Shown here one piece after another: positions 11,601 to 21,563 of a DNA stretch of 64,000 nt. The DNA is taken from positions 33,568,427 through 33,632,426 of the forward strand of contig OX442315.1 in assembly GCA_949358305.1 (NCBI GenBank), in the 5' to 3' direction. This DNA comes from Strigamia acuminata. Its lineage: Eukaryota > Arthropoda > Chilopoda > Geophilomorpha > Linotaeniidae. The notes beneath the pieces are model-generated. The model saw only the letters and a program-made list of their open reading frames with translations, made no database searches and had not been told where the DNA came from. A program made the translations under genes and the position numbers. Within the stretch, counting starts at the first letter, position 1; every line of letters starts with the position of its first letter.

Positions 11601-13586
11601 TTTTTAAGTTACGTCGCATCAGCATCTTTGCCATCAGGCATTGTTTCTTCAATGCCAAAAGATTGTGAAGAAAGGTGTAGTCCGTACAAATTCCTAGCAG
11701 ATTGTTCAAATACAGATGTACGTACGGGTAAAGATGGAAACACAAGGGAGCGAGTAAAATTCCAAAGCTTGCAAGTACAAGTTTAAAGAGGGAGTCATTT
11801 ACAAGCTCATTTCACCCGATTTTGGCTTACTAGCTGAACTGGCAAACTCAAGCTAGCCAGAAATTCCCGCCAAAATCTCCTCCAAGAATTTCCTCACGAT
11901 TCTGATTGGCTGTCAAAGTCACATGACCAAAACACCAGCAAGCTTGAAGCTGGTAAATCAAACTCAGTTTGAGCGGAGCGGGTGAGTAGAAGCTCGCTTC
12001 AAAACAAAGCTTTGAATAAAAACGCAAGCTTGTGTTTGCTCAAGCGGGCGAGTTTTTAGCCGCTTTTTCAAGTAAAAGCAAGCTTTTAAATTTTACCCGC
12101 TCTCTTGTGTTTCCACCTTTAAGGTGTTATGAAAATGTGTAGTTTTGCTTGATAGGGTTTTACTTTTTCAGGATTTCAATACTACCTGTCAGTCTGTGTG
12201 TCCCCAAGCAAAATGCGAGTTTCTGGAATACAAAACAAATCACTTAGTAAATGGCGCTCACGTACTTAATTTGTTCGGTCTTTTCTGGGGTGTTTGCTTC
12301 GTTGTAGCAATGGGTCAAATGGTTCTAGCCGGATCATTTGCTACTTGGTACTGGACGTTTGATAAGAAGAACGTTCCAACTTTTGTTATAACTGCATCGT
12401 TTTATCGCACATTAAGGTAATTTAAAAAAAAAATTTTATCTAAAAAAAAATTCTAAATTTTGAATTCTAAATTTAGATATCACATGGGTTCAATAGCATT
12501 TGGTTCCATATTAGTTGCGATAGTTAAAATGATACGTGCCTTTTTGGAATACGTAGATACAAAGCTAAAAGAATATTCAGACAACGCCATAGCAAAGTGT
12601 ATTATGTGGTACGTTAAAAAATTCTTTTTACACGTTTTTAACTATCGAAACAGTAAAAAATAAAACATTTATTTATATAGTTGTTTGAAGTGCTGTTTTT
12701 GGTGCCTGGAAAATTTCATAAAATTTATAAACAGAAATGCTTACATAATGGTAATGAATGTTTTATGTACAGTGTAATTTTGATTTAGATTTTATTCAAA
12801 TTTAGATATCTATTTATGGGAAAAATTTTTGTTCATCTGCAAGAAATGCATTCATGCTATTGATGAGAAATATTATAAGGTATTAGTATTTTTTAATTTA
12901 CAATAGCTCAAAGCTCAAAGCACGTCATATTAACAAACATTTGGTTTGCAGAGTTGTTGTATTGGACAAAGTAACGGATTTTCTTCTCTTTCTTGGAAAA
13001 CTATCCATCGTAGGATTCGTTGGTAAGCATATTTACATATTTTCCAGACGTAAACGAGATTTATTAACTTCTATTTGCTTAATTGGCATTTGTCAGTCGA
13101 CTATAATTATTAGATATCTGCAACATTAGACAATATATCGGTTAATATCTAATAATATCTGATTTTTTTGCAGGTGCTTTATCATTTTTATTTGTTTCTG
13201 GTAAATTTAAAGGATCAGAGCATGTAGTTGAACACTTGAATTACATCTATTTGCCTATAGTGGTAATTTAAATAATCAATGGTTAATAAATTACAAAATT
13301 GTATCTGATCTTGTTGGCTTCTAGATCATCTGTATAGGATCATACGCCATTGCAAGTTGTTTTTTTAGTGTCTACAATATGGCAGTGGACACACTATTTC
13401 TCTGTTTCTGTAAGTACATGAACTAAAAAGTCACAAGTGGTCTCATTAAATTTATTGTCACTGGATATAGTGGAGGACTGTGAAATGAATGATGGCTCTC
13501 GGGAGAAGCCGTATCGGATGTCAAAAAACCTTATGAAAATATTGGGCAAAAAGAACGCAAAATTTGTAGATGTATCGGAAAATTAA
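8615..13586 (+). CDS. SLC44A2-like: SLC44 choline-transporter-like protein, copy 2 (tandem paralogue)
   Basis: Exons read by eye: 8615-8663, 9213-9261, 9675-9748, 9798-9876, 9968-10049, 10117-10251, 10319-10379, 10472-10577, 10658-10741, 10811-10923, 10983-11102, 11167-11266, 11334-11426, 11609-11717, 12172-12416, 12477-12608, 12681-12750, 12806-12879, 12952-13022, 13174-13262, 13325-13409, 13471-13586. They total 2,136 nt, an exact 711 codons plus stop. Exon lengths match copy 1 almost one for one, including the 49-nt first two exons, so the two genes arose by tandem duplication. Differences: no cassette exon; an extra intron at 13023-13173 that splits the exon equivalent to 7109-7268 of copy 1; and a MITE in the intron before exon 15. 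Family hallmarks [13 protein letters not shown] and [16 protein letters not shown] are intact. Exon 4 uses the acceptor at 9797, which restores a continuous frame. Predicted multi-pass plasma-membrane transporter; substrate inferred. Confidence 0.9.
9133..9209. repeat. TTTTTATTTC-type simple repeat in intron 1 of SLC44 copy 2
   Basis: About 77 bp of repeated tttttattt/tttctattt units run directly into the acceptor of exon 2, so they also serve as an extended pyrimidine tract. Confidence 0.8.
11730..12120. mobile_element. MITE-like element (391 bp) in an intron of SLC44 copy 2
   Basis: The two ends are inverted repeats of about 32 bp with four or fewer mismatches: the left end reads AAAGATGGAAACACAAGGGA and the right end is the complement of AAAGGTGGAAACACAAGAGA. 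The interior is rich in AAGCTTG/CAAGCTT words and has no open frame. It sits wholly in the intron 11718-12171, leaving donor and acceptor intact. I could not settle the target-site duplication, so the superfamily is open. Confidence 0.75.
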
Positions 13587-13981
13587 TAAACGGTTGATTA
13601 CTGTAATATTATTTGTAATAATTAATCTACAAGCAAGTACTAAAAATTGATCAACGAGAAGTATGTGAATTTCCTGTTTAATGCAGCCCATAGAAAAGAG
13701 AAGATGACATTAGAAGATTATTTATAAGTGACTTATGCAGCACATTACTGGAATGTCGCAATTTCCAGTGCCATTCAAATGTAAACAGACTGAAAACAAA
13801 ACTTTAAAAGTTTTATGTAGAAGTTCATATCAGGATTATATTTTTCCTGTCCTGTCACACTAATTTTGAATTCAAAAGATGAACCAATATGAGTACGGAA
13901 CCGGAACCGGAATCTGTGGTGATCCTGTGGGTCACCATGATATCAAAATTTTTTAACATAGTGTTTTGTGTTCTAAGTTCG
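13587..13981. other. 3' flank of SLC44 copy 2
   Basis: AT-rich sequence without a recognisable gene. A small GGAACC repeat (ggaaccggaaccgga) lies near 13898-13912. Confidence 0.4.
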
Positions 13982-14500
13982 TTATAACAAAAAATTTGTT
14001 ATATCGTGGTTATTTTTTTGCACATACGTGCTCCCAACTTTGAATTTCAGTTTTATTCCATTCCGTTCAGCAGAATCAAACAAAATGGATTGCACCTTTT
14101 GAGAATACTTTTCCCACAGAACAAAAGGATTTTCTTTGCTGCCGATAACATTTTCCTGCGTAAACAAGTCTAACGACGGTACACGTGCTCCCCATTTAAC
14201 CAACAAAGCGTCTATCTTGCCCAGTAAAACCACCATCGACGCATTGCGTGTCGCGTCCATCTCACACACCAGCTCCCCCGACTCAATCGGAATTTACTCA
14301 TCGCAATCAAATCGCACACAGTTGAGCTTTTCTTCGGCCTGCAAAAATATGTCCACAGAATCCCCAGTTTACGCTTCCTGGATGCTTCGTTCAACAATGT
14401 TTTCGGATTACATGTGTTGGATATTGTTTCTTTAATTCTTTCCGCAACTTTGGCCAATTTGGGCAGTAATAAGTTTTCAAATCCCGTCCATTAGGGAAAA
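13982..14500 (-). pseudogene. Broken protein-coding fragment, family not recognised
   Basis: On the minus strand two open frames look protein-like and appear to belong to one gene. Upstream, about 14457-14370, reads LLPKLAKVAERIKETIS. Downstream, 14269-13982, reads VVLLGKIDALLVKWGARVPS and later ENPFVLWEKYSQKVQ. The frame of the second part stays open upstream to an in-frame TAA near 14306 and continues beyond it (DIFLQAEEKLNCVRFDCDE), so at least one frameshift and one stop separate the parts. No introns are visible, which would fit a processed or decayed copy. I do not recognise the family; composition suggests a helical soluble protein. Confidence 0.4.
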
Positions 14501-14589
14501 TGTCGTAATTTAACAACAAACCTATTCATTACATATTCGACAACGCGTAATAAATACACTTCAAATACCAGAAAATGTTTTTTTTTTGT

Positions 14590-15010
14590 CGTATAAAAAT
14601 TTCAGTTTTCTTAATTTTCCTGTACAAAAAGAATTCTTTTAAGCATGTTTTGTCAAAGTAGTAATTACAAATTAGCGCACAAAAATGGAGCTTGAATTGT
14701 TTTTAAGTATCTTTTTAAAGTCCAACTGTTACAGAAATAAACACAAAGATGGCACTTGAATGGTTTTTCGCCTATATGAGTTGCCAATTTAAATACAAAC
14801 TTTAAATGCGTAATTAAACAATTCTAAACATATTAGTTTGAAAGTTTTTAATCTGCATGCCTTGTTAAATATTTTTTCAAAGAAGTACTTCTCGAACACA
14901 AATAAACACATGACTGGTACATGAATAGTTTTTCTCCTGTATCAATTGCAATATCCAGCCAGTTAATTTGCATGCCTTTGTGCAGATCGAACAAATTACG
15001 TTGCAAATAT
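14590..15010 (-). pseudogene. Decayed C2H2 zinc-finger remnant
   Basis: Minus-strand relics of the TGEKPFKCHLC linker-finger pattern occur around 14735-14790 (reverse of aaagatggcacttgaatgg, followed by ttttcgcctatatgagttgc) and around 14880-14960. Stops and indels break every frame. The sequence matches the 3' part of the zinc-finger gene at 17,207, so this is a dead paralogue of that family. Confidence 0.7.
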
Positions 15011-15059
15011 CAGCAAAAGAATTTTTATACAGTTCAATAAAAATCTTTTCTTAAATCAA

Positions 15060-15430
15060 ACCTTGGGGGCTTGATTGGATGATAATTTTCATGGCATGTC
15101 AGATGTCACAAATTTCAATTCCCGAGTGGCAAATTCGTGAACGTCAGATCGTACCCCAATACTTAATTTTCGGCACACAATGTGAATGGATTTTCTCAAG
15201 CGCGCGGGAGGTTACTGGATGATAGTAAAACCCGATGTGAAGTTGAATTTTGCGCCTTCTCTTGGTAAAAATTAATAAAGCGACCTGTTGGCCGATTGGA
15301 AGAAGCGTGATGATTAGTGGCGCCGACATCTTCCGTTGTAGGGGGGTGCTGCAAGAATCCCGTCACCATAGTAGAAAAAAAAATTAAGTCAAAATAAATA
15401 CCAGTTTTGTTTATTTTTCTGTACAAAAAA
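15060..15430. repeat. Remnant of the zinc-finger-gene flanking unit
   Basis: The words aaaacccgatgtgaagttga and ttttgcgccttctcttggta resemble the segment near 56,090-56,120 (aaaacccgatataaaattta, ttttgtgccatctgttggta). Both lie beside zinc-finger debris, so they look like copies of one flanking segment. No coding potential is recognised in the minus-strand frames here. Confidence 0.45.
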
Positions 15431-15439
15431 TACTGATTA

Positions 15440-16380
15440 CAGAGGGTGAATACTCAAAAATGAAACACTTTAAATGTGGAATTGCTCGTGATTGGCACAC
15501 CACAATTTAATTTTGTTTGCTTCATCATTTAATCTGAACATTAGTCTCGATTTACAAGAATGGACATAACTGTCAGTTCAAATATGGCGCTATGACATGG
15601 TACAGAAGTGGGTGTTATGGTCAAAATGGTTTCCAAGGAGGGTTACTCACAAAAACCGAAAAACAAATGCTTGAAAGTTGTCCGTTTGCCATTTAGCAGG
15701 TGAAAAGTGTGCAAATGTAGCAACATTTGATGATGCTTACATCTATCTTGACTACTGTAATGGTATTTGTAAAATATGCTACATTGTTCCTGGTAAAAAT
15801 GTGCAAGAAGAGTGGTTTGTGAAAAGCTGGCCATGTGGCTTCATGGTGATAGGAGGTTAGACTGGCAGAAGACGATTTCCACTTATCAGAATGCCAAAAA
15901 AAGTGAAAGGTAACTCAGTATACTACCGTGGCTTCATACTAAAATCATATTTGGACAAAAGAAATTCCTTTCCTGTATCCAGAAGAGGTGAACAAAGTGA
16001 CCTAACATCATGACAAAGCTTCCTCACACACTGCCAAGCTCACCACAGCCTACCTCAAAAATCTGAAGGCTACAGTTAGGTTTAAATATTTTAGTTAAGA
16101 CATCAGTCCTATGGACCTTTTTAGATTTGGTTTCTTAAAACAGCACCTGTTTCATCGAAAGACCAACACCATAGAAGGAATATGAAAAGTTTTTTAAGAT
16201 GAATGGTCTACTCTTACACCTGAGAAGTGCAGATAAGTGTTCCAGTCTTGGAAACAAGATGCAGGGCTGTTAGTACACTCCATGGGAGACACATTGGACA
16301 AACTAAGACAATACACTGACGTGTATTAAAGGAAATAAATTAAAAATTGCAGTGTTTCATATTTGAGTATTCACCCTCTG
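15440..16380 (+). mobile_element. Degenerate Tc1/mariner transposon (941 bp) with TA target duplication
   Basis: The ends are inverted repeats of about 34 bp beginning CAGAGGGTGAATACTCAAA, and both are flanked by TA (15438-15439 and 16381-16382), the hallmark of Tc1/mariner insertion. Between them is the C-terminal part of a transposase in broken frames on the plus strand: KVKGNSVYYRGFILKSYLD near 15900-15960, then pieces resembling the SHTAKLTTAYLKNLK and APVSSKDQHH regions. Several stops and frameshifts make it inactive. The length is roughly 60-70% of a full element, so it is an internally deleted copy. Family assigned from the TIR/TA structure and the YYRG..L motif. Confidence 0.85.
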
Positions 16381-17206
16381 TATATAGTATATCTTTGTTA
16401 TCCACACCACAGAAATAACATGTTTTTCCGAAGTTTAAAGAACAAGAGTAATTCAGTTATAAAATTCAATGCTACATTAGGCATGCATAAATAAAAAAAA
16501 TTAATAAACGCCCCGGGCGTTACGGTACAAAACTTTTTAAAATATAACTACTGTACTAACACTTCCAAAATTTAACCAAAATAGACTACTGACAATCTCA
16601 AAATCAAATTAAAATTGACAAAATTTACACGCACGAATAAATACAGAAATAAACAAAAAATAAACAAAAAATGCTTTTACATATCTTTTTAAACTATGCC
16701 ATAGAAATAAAATTTAAATTTAAAAGTTATTTTTATCATAAATTAAAAACTGACCTTTTTAGCCCGAGGGTCAGTGAAAAAAATACTTTTAATGTAAATG
16801 AATAGCAAAACGTGTTTAATTTTTATTACTACCAGTACCGTATCTTTTCTTTATTTTTAAATATAATTGGTGACACCTCGTTTATAAATAAAGAGAAAAG
16901 TGGAATGAAAAGCTTGTTTCAATAAAATAAAGCTTTTATTCATCAAATCGAAACCATACTGTTCAATAAAATTAAATTATATTATAATTCATTACGTGAT
17001 GATTATTCAATTTCGACTTGTGAGTTGGATAACAACAATTTTCAAATATCAGAGAAGTTTTTTTATTTTTTAAAAAAACTATTAAATCAATTAAAATTTC
17101 CGTTTTCTTAATATTCCAGTAGAAAAAAATGTTTTAGGCAACAACTTGAAAAGTGAAAATGTGGAAAGAAATACCATGTTTAGAAGTGACGCACGTGTTG
17201 TAGTTA
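16381..17206. other. AT-rich 3' flank of zinc-finger gene A
   Basis: Very AT-rich sequence downstream of the minus-strand gene. Several TTTATT words (AATAAA on the gene's strand), for example near 16,920-16,940, could act as polyadenylation signals. Nothing else is recognised. Confidence 0.45.
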
Positions 17207-18565
17207 TTAACCTGTGTGCTTGAGTAAATGTTTTTTCAAAGCACTGTTTTGCATACAAGCATAAGCACAAAGATGGCACTTGAGTGGTTTTTCACCTGCA
17301 TGAGTTGCAATATGTGTTTTTAAATTCCCACTTGTAATACTGGAATAAGCACAAAGATGACACTTGAATCGTTTTTCACCTGTATGAGTTGCAATATGTG
17401 TTTTTAAATTTCCACTTGTAATACAGGAATAAGCACAAAGATGGCACTTGAATGGTTTTTCACCTGTGTGAGTTGCAATGTGACGTCTTAAATGTCCACT
17501 TTGAATACAGGAATAAGTACAAAGATGGCATTTGAATGGTTTTACACCTGTATGAGTTGCAATATGGTTTTTTAAATTTCCACTTGTAATACTGGAATAA
17601 TCACACAAATGGCACTTGAATGGTTTTTCACCCGTATGAGTTGCAATATGTTTTCTTAAATCCGCACGTGTAATACTGGAATAAACACATAAATGACACT
17701 TGAATGGTTTTTCACCTGTATGAGTCGCAATGTGTTTTCTTAAATCTGCACGTGTAATACTGGAATAAACACATAAATGACACTTGAATGGTTTTTCACC
17801 TGTATGAGTTGCAATATGGTTTTTTAAACTCCCATTTCTAATACTGGAATAATCACACAAATGACACTTGAATCGTTTTTCACCTGTATGAGTTGCAATA
17901 TGGTTTTTTAAATTCCCAATTGCAATACTGGAATAATCACACAAATGACACTTGAATGGTTTTTCACCCGTATGAGTTGCAATATGTTTTCTTAAATCCG
18001 CACGTGTAATACTGGAATAATCACATAAATGACACTTGAATGGCTTTTCACCTGTATGAGTTGCAATATGGTTTTTTAAACTCCCACTTGTAATACTGGA
18101 AAAATCACATAAATGACACTTGAATGATTTTTCACCTGTATGAGTTGCAATATGGTATTTTAAATTCCCACTAGTAATACTGGAATAATCACATAGATGA
18201 CACTTGAATGGTTTTTCACCTGTATGAGTTGCAACATGGTTTTTTAAATTTCCACTTTGAGTACAAGAATAATCACACAAATGACACTTGAATGGTTTTT
18301 CACCCGTATGAGTTGCAATATGATTTCTTAAATCCGCACTTGCAATACTGGAATAATCACACAAATGGCACTTATATGGTTTTTCTCCGGTGTGAGTTCG
18401 CATATGGACAACATATGTATGTTTAAGTCTAAAAGAAGTTAAACACACTTGACATTTGAATGGCTTTTCACCAGTGTGTATAAGCATGTGTTGCTTCAAA
18501 GAATAATAATCTGGACACGAATAATCACACAGATTGCAACTATAACGCTGTTGTTTTCTCTTCAT
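17207..18565 (-). CDS. C2H2 zinc-finger protein A (16 fingers)
   Basis: An intron-less minus-strand frame encodes a protein made almost entirely of tandem C2H2 fingers of 28 residues joined by TGEKPFKC linkers. I chose the start at MKRKQ (18565) because the two other genes of this family share exactly that start; the open frame runs 21 codons further upstream, to 18628, without support. I count 16 fingers. Finger 1 is the divergent YSCNLCDYSC type, finger 2 the FKCQVC..SFRLKH type, and fingers 3-16 follow KCHLCxYSxxxxxxLxxHIATH. Fingers 10 and 11 are identical (ITRADLRKH helix), evidence of recent internal duplication. No KRAB, BTB, ZAD or other effector domain is visible. The expected role is sequence-specific DNA binding in the nucleus; the target is unknown. 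Helix residues vary while the framework is constant. It is the most intact member of a cluster with genes B and C. Confidence 0.88.
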   Translation of the reverse strand: MKRKQQRYSCNLCDYSCPDYYSLKQHMLIHTGEKPFKCQVCLTSFRLKHTYVVHMRTHTGEKPYKCHLCDYSSIASADLRNHIATHTGEKPFKCHLCDYSCTQSGNLKNHVATHTGEKPFKCHLCDYSSITSGNLKYHIATHTGEKSFKCHLCDFSSITSGSLKNHIATHTGEKPFKCHLCDYSSITRADLRKHIATHTGEKPFKCHLCDYSSIAIGNLKNHIATHTGEKRFKCHLCDYSSIRNGSLKNHIATHTGEKPFKCHLCVYSSITRADLRKHIATHTGEKPFKCHLCVYSSITRADLRKHIATHTGEKPFKCHLCDYSSITSGNLKNHIATHTGVKPFKCHLCTYSCIQSGHLRRHIATHTGEKPFKCHLCAYSCITSGNLKTHIATHTGEKRFKCHLCAYSSITSGNLKTHIATHAGEKPLKCHLCAYACMQNSALKKHLLKHTG

Positions 18566-19336
18566 TTTGAATATATATTTTAAAAAAAAACGAACTCTAA
18601 GCTGACTCAGAAAATGGTTGTTTTGCAAACTGTCACTGACTTTATCCTGATAAATAAGATATCACTCAATCACTTCATAAATGGTCTGTCTGAAATTAAA
18701 AGAAGTCAAATATTAGAAATTAGGTACACACATTTTATAAATAATATTGCTGTAAAAATAGTCACGCGAAAAAATGGAGTTTCTTCCCATTTTCCTAACA
18801 ACAGCATGGTCTTTGGATAGAATGGTCACTCAACTGTAACACTAGCAATGGTTCTTGTCATAATAGTAACTAATTCTACCACCCGATGGCGCTGTGCACA
18901 GTTTTTGATGGAAAGCTCCATGGTATGTCCATGGTATAGCATGTAACTAATGAGGGTTTATGTGCTATATACATTATTTTAAGATAAAAACGCAAAGAAA
19001 TTAGAAAAAATTGCTTTAACATTTTTATTTAACACTTTATTTAATGCTTTGTTTAACACTTTATTGTAAATTAGCTTTTTTCCTGCAGTCTTTACTTTTA
19101 CCTTTAGACTTTTCTTCTTACAGTACCGTATTACTTCACATAAAGCGGCATGCCGTTGGGCATGGGTTTACCAGGTATTTAAAATTGCGTACAAAAAGTT
19201 TATACCGGCATGTTGGTATAAACCGAACCATGCCGGTATAAGTGAAAAAGTGGGTTTTTTGTTTTTTTTATTTTAAAGGGCCCGGATGAATAATTATGTT
19301 GGTTTTTGAGCCTAAAATTTAAAGGTCAAGTGCACT

Positions 19337-19799
19337 GAGTGGGTTTTATTTTTTTTCTGATAGAGCCTAATATAAAAATATTTTTCATGTTAAAAAAAAT
19401 AAAATTTGGGCCTTTATCACTGTTTAATAACAATTGAAAAAGTTGACTTTTTCAATGTGATGCATCATGGTTGTTGGCTGGATAACCTACGTCATCAGTT
19501 CTGTGGTGGTTGGTGGTGGTGTTGTTGTTGCGCATGCGCATCAGACTGCGCATGCGCAAAAGACAGTTTTAAACTCCCGCAATCAAGGTCAGCCATTATG
19601 AATCCACCCTAGGCTCGGAACTAGTTCCAGGTCAACTGAACTAGAGAACTGACAACGTCATACTCCCATGATTCTTTGCCTTGTCAACACCCGATATTGC
19701 GATTGTTATTAAACAATGATAAAGGCCCAAATTTTATTTTTTTTAACATGAAAAATAATTTTTTATTAGGCTCTATCAGAAAAAAAATAAAACCCACTC
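19337..19799. mobile_element. MITE (463 bp) nested in the left arm of the foldback element
   Basis: The ends are inverted repeats of about 100 bp: GAGTGGGTTTTATT then ttctgatagagcctaat on the left, and their complement ending AATAAAACCCACTC on the right. The word gggcctttatcactgttta also reappears inverted. The right arm of the surrounding foldback element lacks this segment, so it was inserted later. No transposase frame. The interior has an alternating tgcgcatgcgcatcagactg stretch near 19,529-19,548. Confidence 0.7.
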
Positions 19800-20134
19800 A
19801 CAAGGAGACCCAGGAGTGTGTCCCTCACAATTGTTTAACTTTTGTCAAAATAAAGTATTGTTATTATCTAAACAGTCAATATTTTCATTATTTAAATGCA
19901 ACGCTCTTTCACATTGTTACAAACAGTCAAAACACACAGGATTCTTTACTGTGTGTAGAATTATCCTTTTTTCATTTTTTGAGTAAAAAGGTCAAGTGTA
20001 GCACTACACTTGGTGATTAGCCTGTTCAAACTTTACTCTGGAACCCAGGTAATTTGATATCTCATGACATATGACATCACAGCTTTGTTCACCAACATGA
20101 CTGACTGCATGAAGGCAAGAATAGTGTGTAGTGG

Positions 20135-20188
20135 TGGTCCAGTGGTTCAGGCAATGGACCAGGAATCTTTCCATGCAGGTTCAAATCT
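20135..20188 (+). promoter_or_regulatory. tRNA-like pol III boxes A and B, left arm
   Basis: TGGTCCAGTGG at 20,135-20,145 fits the A-box consensus TRGYNNANNGG. GGTTCAAATCT at 20,178-20,188 is close to the B-box GGTTCRANNCC. Their spacing is as in a tRNA gene. It is not a functional tRNA because the acceptor ends do not pair. T-runs (ttttt) follow within about 20 bp and would stop pol III. Confidence 0.6.
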
Positions 20189-20382
20189 TGTTGCCTCTGA
20201 AAATTTTTACTTTTATTTTTTATTTATTTTTAGCAGTAAAGTTAATGTTTGTTATTTTATATTTGTTTTTAAAAAAATTTAATTTAATTAATTTTAATTT
20301 TTTAACAAATATAAAATAACAAACATTAACTTGACTGCTAAAAATAAATAAAAAATAAAAGCAAAAATTTTCAGAGGCAACA

Positions 20383-20436
20383 AGATTTAAACCTGCATGG
20401 AAAGATTCCTGGTTCATTGCCTTAACCACTGTACCA
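20383..20436 (-). promoter_or_regulatory. tRNA-like pol III boxes, right arm, facing the left ones
   Basis: The complement of 20,426-20,436 is TGGTACAGTGG (A box) and that of about 20,383-20,393 is GGTTTAAATCT, a weakened B box. The orientation points toward the palindrome centre, opposite to the boxes at 20,135-20,188. Confidence 0.5.
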
Positions 20437-20882
20437 CCACTACACACTATTCTTGCCTTCATGCAGTCAGTCATGTTGGTGAACAAAGCTGTGATGTCAT
20501 ATGTCATGAGATATCAAATTACCTGGGTTCCAGAGTAAGTTTTGAACAGGCTAATCACCAAGTGTAGTGCTACACTTGACCTTACTCAAAAAATGAAAAA
20601 AGGATGATTCTACACACAGTAAAGAATCCTGTGTGTTTTGACTGTTTGTAACAATGTGAAAGAGCGTTGCATTTAAATAATGAAAATATTGACTGTTTAG
20701 ATAATAACAATACTTTATTTTGACAAAAGTTAAACAATTGTGAGGGACACACTCCTGCGGTCTCCTTGTCAGTGCACTTATAATGTATATAGCACATAAA
20801 CCCTCATTATTTACATGCTATACCATGGAGCTTTCCATCAAAAACTGTGCACAGCGCCATCGGATGGTGGAATTAGTTACTA

Positions 20883-21559
20883 GTACTTCCCGAATGGGAG
20901 TTTGTGAAGAATCGGAATAAATGGTCGGGTTTGATGGTTTAACAAGAACATAGATTTTTAATATCGTCTGCTTTCACACGCCCATTACGATACATCAAGT
21001 GTGTTGCTACGCAACCAAAAATCCTCATAGATACAATTAACAATTCGCTTAACAATAACGCTTTTGCCTTTTCTTTTAGTGCGCAAATTCTCACAGAGTT
21101 GAGTACTATATTTTCAGGTGATAAGTTTGATGCCACGTAAGTTTTGTATATTTGGTATTTTTTGCTAGTGTATAATATTTTTTGTAAAATTTTCCTATTT
21201 TTTTGTTTTTTATTTGGTATTTTTGTATTTTCTATATTTTTTGCTCGTCAATAATATTTTATGTAACATTTTTTTCTATTTTTTTTTTGTTTTTTTATGG
21301 TATTTTCACATAAAATTCAAACATAAACTTAAAAATGCATTATTTTATTAATTTTCAACAACATTAATGACAAGTAAAATTTAAATATTGTCTTTAACGT
21401 GGAAACTATAACTTACTCCTAACTTCTACCTGCATTCCACACTGAACAACATCATTAATTTCCCCCCTTTATGACGACACGCTTTTTGACCAATCACGTC
21501 AAAGTAACCCCGTAGCACCCCCCCCCCCCCTGGACCATTCTATCCAAGGACCATGACAA
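20883..21559. other. Spacer left of the gypsy element, with one unrecognised open frame and a C13 run
   Basis: A minus-strand frame of 65 codons (20,939-21,136; it includes LSPENIVLNSVRICALKEK and FGCVATHLMYRNGRVKADD) reads like natural helical protein but matches no family I know, and could be an exon or a relic. A run of 13 C lies at 21,518-21,530. The last 28 bp (21,533-21,560) are an inverted near-copy of 18,797-18,827, upstream of zinc-finger gene A. Confidence 0.35.
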
Positions 21560-21563
21560 CAGT

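Larger units (their letters stand above)
18864..20882. mobile_element. Large foldback (palindromic) element with tRNA-like boxes, copy 1
   Basis: The segment is an imperfect palindrome centred at about 20,285. Inner arms 19,801-20,284 and 20,286-20,769 match over nearly 485 bp with few differences. Outer arms 18,864-18,980 and about 20,776-20,882 continue the symmetry (gatggcgctgtgcacag on the left, its complement on the right). The left arm carries about 820 bp not present on the right (about 18,977-19,800), including a MITE. The short open frames at 20,064-20,507 are the two arms read in opposite directions and are not genes. Each arm contains pol III-type A and B boxes. A related copy lies at 52,665-53,320. 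Confidence 0.8.

Noticed and set aside
20120-20200. A functional tRNA gene
   Set aside because: A and B boxes are present, but the acceptor stem does not close and the anticodon arm is poor; it is a tRNA-derived repeat.
20064-20507. Similar proteins MTYDITALFTNMTDCMKARI on both strands
   Set aside because: They are the two arms of the foldback element read outward-in; the similarity is due to the palindrome, not to genes.
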